Assembly: GCF_038050375.1 (NCBI RefSeq)
Contig: NZ_CP150886.1
Coordinates: 2,459,318 to 2,523,317, forward strand
Direction: 5' to 3'
DNA from: Okeanomitos corallinicola TIOX110
Lineage (GTDB): Bacteria; Cyanobacteriota; Cyanobacteriia; Cyanobacteriales; Nostocaceae
DNA length: 64,000 bases
The position numbers were made by a program, and so were the translations under genes. Positions 48,108-58,020 of this stretch are shown one piece after another (within the stretch, counting starts at the first letter, position 1; each line of letters begins with the position of its first letter). Under the pieces are notes generated by a model that was given only the letters and a program-made list of their open reading frames with translations, made no database searches and was not told where the DNA came from.

Positions 48108-49782
48108 TTTAAAATTTTCTTATGAATCTGATTTTCAGCTATTAGATATTACAATTCAAGTAACACAGCTAATAGCTAAAATTGATCTTGTTTTACTTAA
48201 ACAAAATAACTCTCATATTTCTCATTGGAAAAAAGCTCATTATAGAGCAATCAAAAACTGGCTATTAAAATACAAACCAGCTAGTAACAATCCATCAAAT
48301 TTGGAAAAAGTAACAGGATATATAGAAGCTTTATATCATTTATGTAAAGTAGAAGATTGGGATAAAGTAGAGCAACTTTTATCTATCAATATTAATCTTG
48401 GTAACAATTTAACTAATTATCAATTACATTATCAATTGGGAATTTGGGGACTTTATAAACAACAAATTAGTATTTATAGTAATTTATTAGGAAAGATAGA
48501 TCATAAATGGGATTGCCGATTTTTAGAAGGTATTGGTAATGCTTATGATGCTTTAGGAAATCAAGATCAAGCAATTTATTATCGTCAGCAATGGAGACAA
48601 GTTGCTCGGAATATTGAAAATAAAAAAGAAGAAGGAAAAGCATTCTTGAGTTTGGGTATTGATTTAGATTCATTTCCAAGTGATTTAGTTTTAGCTGCTT
48701 TTGGTATTGATAAAAGTAGTATAAAAGATATCATACCTCGCTTAAAAAGAACTCACTATAGAGCAATTACTAACTGGCTAACAAAATATGAATTGAATAA
48801 AGATACTTCTAACTTAGAGAAAGTCAAAGGATTATTTGAAACTTTTTATCATTTTTGTGAAGTAGAAGCATGGTTAGAAGCAAAACAAATAATGCTAGTT
48901 CGTATAGATACACCAACCAATGAAGAGTTACATGAACAATTACAAACTTGGGGTCTTTATCAAGAAACTATTAATTTCTATAACAAGCTTTTAGGAAAAT
49001 TAGATTATCAATGGGAAGCAATTTCTTTAACAGGTGTTGGTAAAATTAATAATGATTTAGGTTATTTTAATACATCCATTAAATACCTTCGAGATGGATT
49101 GAGTATTGCTCAACAGATAGGAGCTATATCAATAGAAAGAAATATATTAACTAATTTAGGAAAAACATATCACTTTCTAGGAAATAATTCTGATGCACTT
49201 GAAGCTAACATTGAAAGTTTAAACATTGCTAAAAAAATCGGAGATAGAATAGGAGAAAGTTTAGTTATGAGTGATTTAGGTATTATCTATAATGCTATTG
49301 GGGACAATAAAAAATCACTTTATTATCTTCAAAAAAGTTTAGATATTACACAATCAACTGAGAATAAAATTGGACAAGTAAGTGCATTAGAAGGTTTAGG
49401 AATTTTCTATCTTCAACAAAATGATTATGAACATACAGTAGAATATTCTCAAGAGCAATTAAATCTTAGTCGTGAGATTGGTTATCGCAAAAGTGAAGCA
49501 ACTTCTCTTCGTAATTTGGGGCAAGCTCAAACTTATTTTTTAGAGTCTTCAAAAGCTTTAGAAACTATACAATCAGCTTTAGAAATTTTTACAGAAATTG
49601 GTGATAGTTATAATCAAGCTCTTTGTTATTATTGTTTAGCTCAAAAATATTATGAATATGGCTACTTAGAAATGGCATATCCATTCGTTCAAAAAGCTTT
49701 TAAATCATCTCATTTTATGAATATTCCTTTACAAAAAGACTGTTTGCAATTACTACAATTAATCAATGAATCAAATGAATAA
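48088..49782 (+). CDS. TPR protein 1, fused double unit (two conserved N-modules)
   Basis: This 564-residue protein starts at ATG 48088, inside the last codons of the STAND gene (20-nt overlap). ATG 48100 is an alternative. It has a conserved module at about 35-150 (KKAHYRAIKNWLLKYKP, NLEKVTGYIEALYHLCKVEDW), a short TPR stretch, then a second copy at about 195-320 (RTHYRAITNWLTKYEL, NLEKVKGLFETFYHFCEVE). About six TPRs follow and a C-cap with NIPLQKDCLQLLQL. The first unit seems to have lost its TPR array. It probably forms a sensor or adaptor subunit with the STAND ATPase; evidence is positional. Confidence 0.85.
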   Translation: MTKKMIDLKFSYESDFQLLDITIQVTQLIAKIDLVLLKQNNSHISHWKKAHYRAIKNWLLKYKPASNNPSNLEKVTGYIEALYHLCKVEDWDKVEQLLSININLGNNLTNYQLHYQLGIWGLYKQQISIYSNLLGKIDHKWDCRFLEGIGNAYDALGNQDQAIYYRQQWRQVARNIENKKEEGKAFLSLGIDLDSFPSDLVLAAFGIDKSSIKDIIPRLKRTHYRAITNWLTKYELNKDTSNLEKVKGLFETFYHFCEVEAWLEAKQIMLVRIDTPTNEELHEQLQTWGLYQETINFYNKLLGKLDYQWEAISLTGVGKINNDLGYFNTSIKYLRDGLSIAQQIGAISIERNILTNLGKTYHFLGNNSDALEANIESLNIAKKIGDRIGESLVMSDLGIIYNAIGDNKKSLYYLQKSLDITQSTENKIGQVSALEGLGIFYLQQNDYEHTVEYSQEQLNLSREIGYRKSEATSLRNLGQAQTYFLESSKALETIQSALEIFTEIGDSYNQALCYYCLAQKYYEYGYLEMAYPFVQKAFKSSHFMNIPLQKDCLQLLQLINESNE

Positions 49783-50968
49783 TCAAATCGAGATAGATAA
49801 TAAAGAAAAAACTGCTTTAGATAAGATGGATCTTTTACCTTATAGTGACTCTATTTTAGCAGAACTTAGCATTAATTCAGCTAAAGTCAAAGCAATGAAA
49901 AGCGGAAAAACCCGAGCTTCTTATCGTGCAGTTATTAATTGGCTAACGAAATATCAACCTTATGAAGATACTTCTAATTTAGAGAAAATTAAGGGTTTAT
50001 TAGAAGCATTTTATACTTTTTGTAATGTAGAAGAATGGACAAAAGCAGTGAGAATTATTGCTTATCGTTTGCATACTGCTGAAAATAAAGAATTACATAA
50101 ACAGCTTGATACTTGGGGTTACTATTCTGAACAAATTAAACTGTACAAAAATATTATAGGAAAGTTAAATCAAAATGTAAATGCTGTATTACTAATTGGT
50201 TTAGGAGTTGCTTACGAGAATCTAGGAATATACTTTAAATCTATTGAATGCTACCAACAAAGTTTAGAAACTGCAAGAGAAATAAATGACTTAAATATTC
50301 AATCTTCCGCCCTTACTTGTCTTGGTTTAGCAAACCATACTATGGGTAAGTATGATCAAGCAATTAAAATTTTTGAAGAATCCTTATTTATTGCTAGTGC
50401 AATTGGAAACCGTCAACTTAAAGGAGCAGCTATTGGTAATATGGGCTTATCATACCGAGCTTTGGAAGACTATACAAAAGCAATTGAATGTCATACTATT
50501 CATTTAAATATAGCGAAAGAAATTGGCGATCTTCAAGCAGAAGGAAACGCATGGGGTGGTTTGGGTGTAGCATACGAGAAATTAGGTGAATATCAAAAGG
50601 CTATTGACTTTCAGAAAAAACGTTTAGAGGTTGCGAAAAAGATTGGAGATCGTCAAGGAGAAGGAAATGGCTTAGGTAATTTAGGTAATGTTTATCGCTT
50701 ACTTGGAGACTTTGATAAAGCAATTGATTACCAACAAGAACATTTATTTATCGCAAAAGAAATTGATGATTTTGAAGGACAAGGAAATTCTTTATATAAT
50801 TTAGCTAAAATTTATTATGAGTTAGCAAATTTTAGACTTGCAATTGACTATTGTAATCAGGCTTTATCAATTGCAATGAAGTTAGATATTCCTCTTGTTA
50901 AAGAATGTCAAAAGTTGCAAAAACAACTGAAAGTTGCTCAGGAGGTTAAAGATGACCAACCAGATTGA
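49766..50968 (+). CDS. TPR protein 2
   Basis: This 400-residue protein overlaps the previous gene by 17 nt. An N-terminal variable tail is followed by the conserved module at about 20-135 (SYRAVINWLTKYQPYEDTSN, KIKGLLEAFYTFCNVEEW, ELHKQLDTWGYY). Six TPRs of about 40 residues follow, with the spaced-TPR pattern ALTCLGLANHTMGKYDQAIK and IGDRQGEGNGLGNLGNVYRL. It ends with the shared cap LDIPLVKECQKLQKQLK. The long repeat period and the D/R-G-E linker match TPR blocks seen in sensor proteins with CHAT or NB-ARC partners. Soluble; no catalytic motif. Confidence 0.88.
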   Translation: MNQMNNQIEIDNKEKTALDKMDLLPYSDSILAELSINSAKVKAMKSGKTRASYRAVINWLTKYQPYEDTSNLEKIKGLLEAFYTFCNVEEWTKAVRIIAYRLHTAENKELHKQLDTWGYYSEQIKLYKNIIGKLNQNVNAVLLIGLGVAYENLGIYFKSIECYQQSLETAREINDLNIQSSALTCLGLANHTMGKYDQAIKIFEESLFIASAIGNRQLKGAAIGNMGLSYRALEDYTKAIECHTIHLNIAKEIGDLQAEGNAWGGLGVAYEKLGEYQKAIDFQKKRLEVAKKIGDRQGEGNGLGNLGNVYRLLGDFDKAIDYQQEHLFIAKEIDDFEGQGNSLYNLAKIYYELANFRLAIDYCNQALSIAMKLDIPLVKECQKLQKQLKVAQEVKDDQPD

Positions 50969-53900
50969 GAAACAATTTCCACAACAGCAATCGCCTGATA
51001 ATAGTGGTATTATACCATCTAGTAAGTTTGTTTTAGAAAAGCTAGGTATAGATTCAGCAGAGATTAAGTTTATTAAACCTCGATGGAAAAGGAGTTGTTA
51101 TAGAGCTATCGTTAATTGGTTAACTAAATATCAATTATTTGATAATATTTCTAATTTAGAGAAAGTCAGAGGTTTAATTGAAGCATTTTATCATCTTTGT
51201 GAAATAAATTCTTTACAACAAGCAAGTGAAATATTATTTACTGTTTTAAATACGCCTACAAAAGAACAATTACATAATCAGCTTTATACTTGGGGATACT
51301 ATCAAGAACCTCTTAACTTATATCAAAAACTTTTTAATAAACTTGATTCAAGGATTGATGCAATTATTTTAAATAATAGGGGAAATTCCTATCTTATTTT
51401 ATGTAATTTTAATAAAGCAATTGATAATTATCAACAGAGTTTAACTATTGCAAAAGAAATAAAAGATTTATCATTGCAAAGTCAATGTTTAGGAAATATA
51501 GGGAATTTCTATCAAGGCACTGGAAATTCAAGTAAAGCTATTGAATATTATGAAAATAGTCTAAACATTGCTCAAGAAATTAAAAATAGTAAATTAGTGA
51601 CAGGATGTTTAAGAAATATCGGAGAAGCATATTTTGATTTGATTGATTATCAACAAGCTACTTCTTATTTAAAACAAGCATTAAATATTGCTCAGAAAAA
51701 TCAAGATTACCAAGAAGAATGCCAAAGTTTAGCAAGTCTAGGAAGAGTTTACTTAGTTCAAGAAAATGCTGAACAAGCTATTGAATGTTATCAAAAAAGT
51801 TTATCAATTGCTCAAAGAATTGGTTCCCGTCATGATGAAGAATCTGCTTTAGGAAGTTTAGGTGGTGCTTATTTTCTATTAGGAAATAATCTTCAAGCTG
51901 TTGAGTATTTAGAACAAAGTTCTATTATTGCTAAAGAAATTGGAGATCGTCGTGGAGAAGAAAAACACTTAGAAACACTAGGAGCAGTTTATCATCGTCA
52001 AGGTAATTATGAACAAGCGATCGCTTATTATCAAAAGAGTCTCAAAATTGCACAAAAAATTCAAGACTTTTTTTGGGAAAGTCGCATCCTCAGAAGTATA
52101 GGAAACCTTTATTCTATGACAGAACAATATGATAGTGCTATTGAATATTATCAGCAAAGTAAGAAAATAGCCCAAGAAATCGGAGATTACCCCGGAGAAG
52201 AAGCAGCTTTAGCCCATTTAGGTACACTCTATAATGAGTTAGAGCAACCTCTTAATGCTATTGATTATTTTCAGCAAAGTTTAGCTATTTCAGAAAAACT
52301 CAATGACTTGCCAGCACAAGGTGAATATTTAGAAGATATAGGAGAAGCTTACTATACTTTAGAAGATTATGATACTGCTATTGATTATTTTCAGAGAAGC
52401 TTGATTATTCGGCAAGAAATAGAAGATTATTATGGACAAGCAGAAGTATTACTAAATTTAGGATTAGCCTATGAGGCTATTCAAGATTATAAAGCCAGGG
52501 GTTATTATGAACAAAGTTTAGCGATCGCCAGACAACTGCAAGATTCTTTAATTGAATTTAATGCTCTTTCAAATTTAGGAGATTTTTATTCTATTTTAGG
52601 AATTAAAAATAAAGCAATACAATGTTATTTTAAATGTTTAGAAATTATTCAACAACTTCAAAATCAAGAAGAAAAAAATTACCCTGAACCAACTAATAAA
52701 TATATTGAAATATCATCAGAATTTGAAGCAAAAATAACTGAAATAAAAAAAGAAGAACAATCTAGTTTTAATTATCTTAAATCAATTCCTATAATACCTT
52801 CTAGTCAATCTATTTTAGAACAGATTGAAATTAATTCAAATGAAATAAAATCTATTCAACCTCGTAGTATAAGAAGTCAGTATCGAGCAGTTATTAATTG
52901 GCTCACAAAATATAAACCTAATGCAAATGCTTCTAATTTAGATCAAGTTAAAGGTTTATTAGAAGCTTTTTTTCATTTGTGTGAACTTGAAGATTGGAAA
53001 AGAAGTAAAATCATTCTTTATCTTCAACTTAATACCCCAACTTTAGAAGAATTACTTGTGCAGTTAGGCACTTGGGGTTATTATTCTCAACAAATTAATT
53101 GTTGTAGTAAACTGTTAGGAAAATTAGACCATATTTCTGATGGCACTTGTCTTAATGCTATAGGAAATGCTTATACTTTTTTGAGCCAACATTCAAAATC
53201 TTTGGAATACTATGAGCAAAATTTGAAGGTAACAAAAATCAGTCATGATTACCAACAGCAAGGAATAACTTGGAATAATATTGCTATTGTTTATTCAGAG
53301 TTAAATAACTATCCTCAAGCTATTGAATCTTGTCAAAAAGCTTTGTTTTTAGCAAAAGAAACAAATGATAAAAATAATGAAAGTAATGTTTTAGGAACTT
53401 TAGGTAGTATATATAATTCTTTAGGAGATCATCAAAAAGCTCTTGAATATCATAATCTAGCATTAGCTATCAAGCAAGAAATTAATGATATTAAAGGAGA
53501 AGGATTAGCTTTCAATGGATTAGGATCTACTTATCGGAGCTTAGGTGATTATCCTCAAGCAATTAAATATCATCAACAACATTTAGAAATAGCAATTATT
53601 ACTGAAAATATAGAAGAAGAAGCTAATGCTTGGGGCAATTTAGGTAATGTTTATGATGATTTAGGTGATTATTATAAAGCAATTGAACATCATCAAAAAC
53701 AATTAGAAATATCAAGAGATATAAACTCACTTTGGTTAGAAGAAAATGCACTAACTAATTTAGGAATTGCCCATTTTTCTCTGGGAAACTATAAACAAGT
53801 TATTGAGTATCAAAATCAGGCTTTAATAATAGCTGAAAAAATCGAAGATCGTGAAGGTAAAGGTAATATATTAGGTACTTTAGGTCTTGTCTATTATTCT

Positions 53901-54503
53901 ATGGGAGAATATGAAAAAGCTCTTGAATATCATTCACATCACTTAAAAATTGCTCGTGAAATTGGTAGTAAGGGTAGTGAAGCCAGTTCATTAGGTAATA
54001 TTGGTAATACCTATTACTTTATGGAGGAATATGAAAAGGCATTAGATTATGGACAACAATTTTTATTAATATCACAACAATTAGGAGATCCTAGAGAAGA
54101 AACAACGGCATTAAATAATTTAGGTAATGCTTATGATGCTTTAGGAAATATAGATCAAGCTATAGAAATGTATCAAAAAAGTTTAGAAATTGCTAGAAAG
54201 ATTGGTTATCTAAAAGGACAAGGTGAGGCATTATGTAATTTAGGCACAACAATAATTCAAATTCAAAAATATAGGGAAGCTATAGAATATTTAGAAAGTG
54301 CTTTAGATATCGTCAATCAAACGGGAGATCGCTATGTTGAAGCAATAACCTTATATAATATAGCTGAAATTTATGAAAAATTAAATGATCTAAATAATGC
54401 TCAAAAATTTGCCCAAAAAGCATTGCAAACTGCTGGAGCATTGGAAATGCCGGATATTGAAGATTATCAAGAATTAATGGAAAGATTAACCAGCAATGAT
54501 TAA
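50952..54503 (+). CDS. TPR protein 3, giant fused double unit
   Basis: This 1183-residue protein starts at ATG 50952, which has a perfect AGGAGG 6 nt upstream; the longer frame to 50934 lacks one. It overlaps the preceding gene by 17 nt. Unit 1 consists of the conserved module (about 20-135; RWKRSCYRAIVNWLTKYQ) and about eleven TPRs ending near residue 575. A polar linker with NKYIEISSEFEAKITEIKKE leads to a second module (about 620-735; RSQYRAVINWLTKYKP) and about ten more TPRs. It ends with the cap LEMPDIEDYQELMERL. The second unit begins with the same phrase (IPSSQSILEQIEIN) that opens stand-alone members, so two genes have fused. Confidence 0.9.
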   Translation: MTNQIEKQFPQQQSPDNSGIIPSSKFVLEKLGIDSAEIKFIKPRWKRSCYRAIVNWLTKYQLFDNISNLEKVRGLIEAFYHLCEINSLQQASEILFTVLNTPTKEQLHNQLYTWGYYQEPLNLYQKLFNKLDSRIDAIILNNRGNSYLILCNFNKAIDNYQQSLTIAKEIKDLSLQSQCLGNIGNFYQGTGNSSKAIEYYENSLNIAQEIKNSKLVTGCLRNIGEAYFDLIDYQQATSYLKQALNIAQKNQDYQEECQSLASLGRVYLVQENAEQAIECYQKSLSIAQRIGSRHDEESALGSLGGAYFLLGNNLQAVEYLEQSSIIAKEIGDRRGEEKHLETLGAVYHRQGNYEQAIAYYQKSLKIAQKIQDFFWESRILRSIGNLYSMTEQYDSAIEYYQQSKKIAQEIGDYPGEEAALAHLGTLYNELEQPLNAIDYFQQSLAISEKLNDLPAQGEYLEDIGEAYYTLEDYDTAIDYFQRSLIIRQEIEDYYGQAEVLLNLGLAYEAIQDYKARGYYEQSLAIARQLQDSLIEFNALSNLGDFYSILGIKNKAIQCYFKCLEIIQQLQNQEEKNYPEPTNKYIEISSEFEAKITEIKKEEQSSFNYLKSIPIIPSSQSILEQIEINSNEIKSIQPRSIRSQYRAVINWLTKYKPNANASNLDQVKGLLEAFFHLCELEDWKRSKIILYLQLNTPTLEELLVQLGTWGYYSQQINCCSKLLGKLDHISDGTCLNAIGNAYTFLSQHSKSLEYYEQNLKVTKISHDYQQQGITWNNIAIVYSELNNYPQAIESCQKALFLAKETNDKNNESNVLGTLGSIYNSLGDHQKALEYHNLALAIKQEINDIKGEGLAFNGLGSTYRSLGDYPQAIKYHQQHLEIAIITENIEEEANAWGNLGNVYDDLGDYYKAIEHHQKQLEISRDINSLWLEENALTNLGIAHFSLGNYKQVIEYQNQALIIAEKIEDREGKGNILGTLGLVYYSMGEYEKALEYHSHHLKIAREIGSKGSEASSLGNIGNTYYFMEEYEKALDYGQQFLLISQQLGDPREETTALNNLGNAYDALGNIDQAIEMYQKSLEIARKIGYLKGQGEALCNLGTTIIQIQKYREAIEYLESALDIVNQTGDRYVEAITLYNIAEIYEKLNDLNNAQKFAQKALQTAGALEMPDIEDYQELMERLTSND

Positions 54504-55932
54504 TAATCAAACTAATTTTGAAACTATAGAGCAACAGAGTTATCAAACTGAAATATTACCATCAGATAAATCAATTTTAGATCATTTATCAATTAATCCA
54601 TCGGATATCAAATCTATTAAACCTAGATGGAAACGTACTCAATATCGAGCTATTGTCAATTGGTTAACTAAATATCAATTTTATGAAGATGCTTCAAACT
54701 TAGATAAAGTTAGAGGGTATGTAGAAGCATTTTATCATTTATGCGAAGTTGAAAACTGGGATAGTGCTTCAAAGGTACTATTATCACCTTTAGAATTTCT
54801 TGATGGAAATCACTTAAGTTTACAACTTGATATCTGGAGTTACTATCAGGAAGAAATATCACTCTGTCAAAAGTTATTATATAAACTTAATTCAACAGTG
54901 GATATAGATTGTTTTGTAGTGATGGGAGATGGATATATAGATTTAGGACAATATCAAAAAGCATTTGAAGCATATCAAAACGGATTAAAACTATCTCGCC
55001 AGATTAATAATTGTAATGGAGAAATTACTAATTTACTTTGTTTAGGTTTAATTTGTCACTATCAAGGTCAATATAATGAAGCTGTTAAATACTATCAGCA
55101 AGCTTTAAAGACAAATATAAAACTTGAGGATTTAACAAGTGAATATTTATTCCTCAAAGCAAAAACACTGGGAAATTTGGGAATTACTTATCATAACTTG
55201 GATAAGTATAATGAATCAGTTCAATGTAATGAAAGTAGTTTAGCCTTATTTCGTCAACTGGGTGATCAAAGAGGGGAAGCATCAGCATTGTTAGGTTTAG
55301 GGCAAGATTATTATACTTTAGGTGATTATGAAAAAGGATTTGACTGCACTCAACAAGCATTGGATATTGCTCAAGAAATAGGCGATCGCTCTAATGAAGC
55401 CGAAGCTTTAAATATTTTAGGAATGCTATATCGTGAAATGGGAGATTATGAACAAGCAATAGATTTACATCAACAACAAATTATAATTGTTCGTGAAGTT
55501 GGTGATTTGCGTGGGGAAGGCTATGCTATGGGTAATTTAAGTGTAGTTTACGAAAAATTAGAAGATTATGTTCAATCTGGCAATTATGCTCAAAAACATT
55601 TAGCTATCTCTCAAAGACTTGGTGATAGAAGGGGAGAAGGTGCTGCATTACATTCTTTAGGTATTGCTTTATTGGAACTTTCAGAATTTACAGATGCTTT
55701 AAAAATATTACAGACTGCATTAGCAATTTTTAAGGAAGTTGATAGTAAAAGTGAAGAAGCTCAAATTCTTCAAGATTTAGCTATAGTTTATTGGGAACTA
55801 AGTGACATAGACTCTGCTCTTGAATGCTGCTATAAAGCTTTAGATTTAATTACAGCATTAGAACTTCCTTCAATAAAAAATTGTCAAGAATTAATAGAAC
55901 AAATCAAGAATAATGAGCAACAAAGAGACTAA
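54496..55932 (+). CDS. TPR protein 4
   Basis: This 478-residue protein overlaps the previous gene by 8 nt. A Gln/Asn-rich tail is followed by ILPSDKSILDHLSINPSDIK, the conserved module (about 40-135; RWKRTQYRAIVNWLTKYQF) and seven to eight TPRs (IGDRSNEAEALNILGMLYRE and similar). The cap is LELPSIKNCQELIEQI. The module is nearly the same as that of the next gene, down to RWKRTQYRAIVNW, so the two are recent duplicates at this end, while the repeat parts differ. Probable interchangeable sensor subunit. Confidence 0.88.
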   Translation: MINNQTNFETIEQQSYQTEILPSDKSILDHLSINPSDIKSIKPRWKRTQYRAIVNWLTKYQFYEDASNLDKVRGYVEAFYHLCEVENWDSASKVLLSPLEFLDGNHLSLQLDIWSYYQEEISLCQKLLYKLNSTVDIDCFVVMGDGYIDLGQYQKAFEAYQNGLKLSRQINNCNGEITNLLCLGLICHYQGQYNEAVKYYQQALKTNIKLEDLTSEYLFLKAKTLGNLGITYHNLDKYNESVQCNESSLALFRQLGDQRGEASALLGLGQDYYTLGDYEKGFDCTQQALDIAQEIGDRSNEAEALNILGMLYREMGDYEQAIDLHQQQIIIVREVGDLRGEGYAMGNLSVVYEKLEDYVQSGNYAQKHLAISQRLGDRRGEGAALHSLGIALLELSEFTDALKILQTALAIFKEVDSKSEEAQILQDLAIVYWELSDIDSALECCYKALDLITALELPSIKNCQELIEQIKNNEQQRD

Positions 55933-58018
55933 CTTCAACAAAGTAAATTTATTAGCAGATAGTAAGTCAATCTTAGACCACTTATCAATTGTTCCATCTA
56001 CCATAAAATATATTAAACCTCGATGGAAACGTACTCAATACCGAGCTATTGTTAATTGGATAACTAAATATAAAGCATTACCAGAATCCTCTAATTTAGA
56101 ACAGGTAAAAGGCTTATTGGAAACGTTTTATCATTTGTGTGAAGTAGAAGATTGGCAAACAGCCATCAAAGTTTTCCAATTTAGTCTTAAAACACCCACA
56201 GAAGAAGAACTTCATAATCAATTAGGTACATGGGGCTATTACTTTACCCAGATTGAACTTTATAAAAAACTCTTAGATATAGTTACCCCAAGTTCAAAAA
56301 CAATTTTTCTGACTGGTTTAGGGAATGCCTATGTAGATATAGGAGCTTATGATCAAGCTTTGGAGTATCACCATCAAAGTCTAAAAATTGCACAGGCAAA
56401 TTCTGATCGTTTAGAAGAAGGTTGCGCTCTTGGAAATTTGGGTTTAACTTATCATCAGCTAGGAAATTACACTCAAGCTATTAACTACCAACAGCAACGC
56501 CTAGAGATCGCCCAACAAATTCAAGATCGTCAAGGAGAGGGAAATGCTTTAACTAACTTGGGACTGATTTATCATACTCAGGGAAACTATGAAAAAGCGA
56601 TCAATTATCATCAACAAAGTTTAGTTATAGCACGGGAAATAGGTAACTTGTTGGGAGAAGGAAATGCACTCTCAAACTTGGGAATTGCTTACTTTACTAA
56701 AGGAGACTACCACCAAGCTGTCAAGTATAATCAGCAACGTATAGAAGTTGCTCAAGAAATTGGAGATCGCCCTGGACAGATGAAAGCAATGGGTAATCTT
56801 GGTAATGCTTATCACCAATTGGGAGAAGAAGACAAAGCTATTGATTATCTCGAACAATGTTTACAACTAGCACAGAAAATAAAGCATCTAGAAGTAGAAG
56901 GATATGCTTTAGGAAGTTTAGGAACTATTTATCTGTCTCTTAAAGAGAATAAGCGAGCAATTGAGTATTATCAAAAGCATTTAATAATTGCCCAAAACAT
57001 TCAAAACCATTGGGGACAAGAACAAGCTCTTAAAAACCTTTGTGATGCCTATGCTGACCTGCACGATTACCCTCATGTTATCGAATATGGGGAAAAACAT
57101 CTCCAATTTACTCAAAAAAGTCAAGATACTCATAGAGAAGCACAGACACTGGGACGTTTGAGCCGTGCTTATCGTGAACTCAAGAATTACAATAGGGCGA
57201 TCGCCTGTAGTGAACAACGTTTAGCAATTGTGCAACAACTCCAAGATACTCAGATGGAAATACATACCTTGGAAGCTATTGGACGAATTTACTCTTGTAT
57301 GGGAGAGTATGCTCAAGCTTTAAATTACCAAAGACAAAGCCTTGCTGTTGCATTAGCTATCAAAGATTTTGTCAGTGAAGGAAATGCTCATTGGGAAATA
57401 GGTGTTACCTATGATGCTCTAGGAAATTATCATCAAGCCATTAAACACTATCAAAAGCATTTAGAAATTGTACGAGATATAGGAGACTGTATTGGAGAAA
57501 GTGCTAGTCTCAACAATCTTGGGATTGCTTATTATTCCTTACAGGATTACAAAGAAGCAATCAGATACTATCAACTTTATCTAGTTATGGTTCGAGAACT
57601 AGGTAATACACAAGCTGAATTGAGAACTTTATCGAATTTAGGTCATTGTTTTTATTATTTAGAGAATTACCATCAAGGGATGGAGTTCTATCAACAAGCG
57701 TTAGCGATCGCTAAGACAACGGGATATCTTCTTGAAGAAGGCAAAGCTCTATATAACTTAGCAGTAAGTTTAGCAGCACTTCAAGATTACTCGGAAGCTT
57801 TGCAAAATTTACAACTAGCATTAGAGACTTTTAGAGATATTGGAGATCGTCCCCTTGAAGCTATCATTCTCTACAGTATTGCAGAGATTTATCAACAAGT
57901 TGGCAATTTAGATAAGTCAAAAAAAAATTGTGAACAGGCATTGATAATCGCTACTGAATTAAATATTCCCCTGATAGAAGAATTATACGAACTTAAAACT
58001 CAACTAGAAACACCTTAA
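55913..58018 (+). CDS. TPR protein 5
   Basis: This 701-residue protein overlaps the previous gene by 20 nt. Its module is at about 35-130 (RWKRTQYRAIVNWITKYKA, NLEQVKGLLETFYHLCEVED, ELHNQLGTWGYY). Thirteen to fourteen TPRs follow, and the cap LNIPLIEELYELKTQL. Its stop codon lies 2 bases from the stop of the convergent PNP gene. Local use of CAA/CAG-rich repeats and a higher GC than its neighbours suggest a slightly different history. It is the last intact unit of the row. Confidence 0.88.
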   Translation: MSNKETNFNKVNLLADSKSILDHLSIVPSTIKYIKPRWKRTQYRAIVNWITKYKALPESSNLEQVKGLLETFYHLCEVEDWQTAIKVFQFSLKTPTEEELHNQLGTWGYYFTQIELYKKLLDIVTPSSKTIFLTGLGNAYVDIGAYDQALEYHHQSLKIAQANSDRLEEGCALGNLGLTYHQLGNYTQAINYQQQRLEIAQQIQDRQGEGNALTNLGLIYHTQGNYEKAINYHQQSLVIAREIGNLLGEGNALSNLGIAYFTKGDYHQAVKYNQQRIEVAQEIGDRPGQMKAMGNLGNAYHQLGEEDKAIDYLEQCLQLAQKIKHLEVEGYALGSLGTIYLSLKENKRAIEYYQKHLIIAQNIQNHWGQEQALKNLCDAYADLHDYPHVIEYGEKHLQFTQKSQDTHREAQTLGRLSRAYRELKNYNRAIACSEQRLAIVQQLQDTQMEIHTLEAIGRIYSCMGEYAQALNYQRQSLAVALAIKDFVSEGNAHWEIGVTYDALGNYHQAIKHYQKHLEIVRDIGDCIGESASLNNLGIAYYSLQDYKEAIRYYQLYLVMVRELGNTQAELRTLSNLGHCFYYLENYHQGMEFYQQALAIAKTTGYLLEEGKALYNLAVSLAALQDYSEALQNLQLALETFRDIGDRPLEAIILYSIAEIYQQVGNLDKSKKNCEQALIIATELNIPLIEELYELKTQLETP

Positions 58019-58020
58019 TT

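Noticed and set aside
46131-58018. The TPR genes might be one giant gene broken by frameshifts
   Set aside because: Each frame has its own start with a typical overlap, its own variable N-terminal tail, a conserved module and a similar C-terminal cap before the stop. This fits separate duplicated genes better than a broken single gene.
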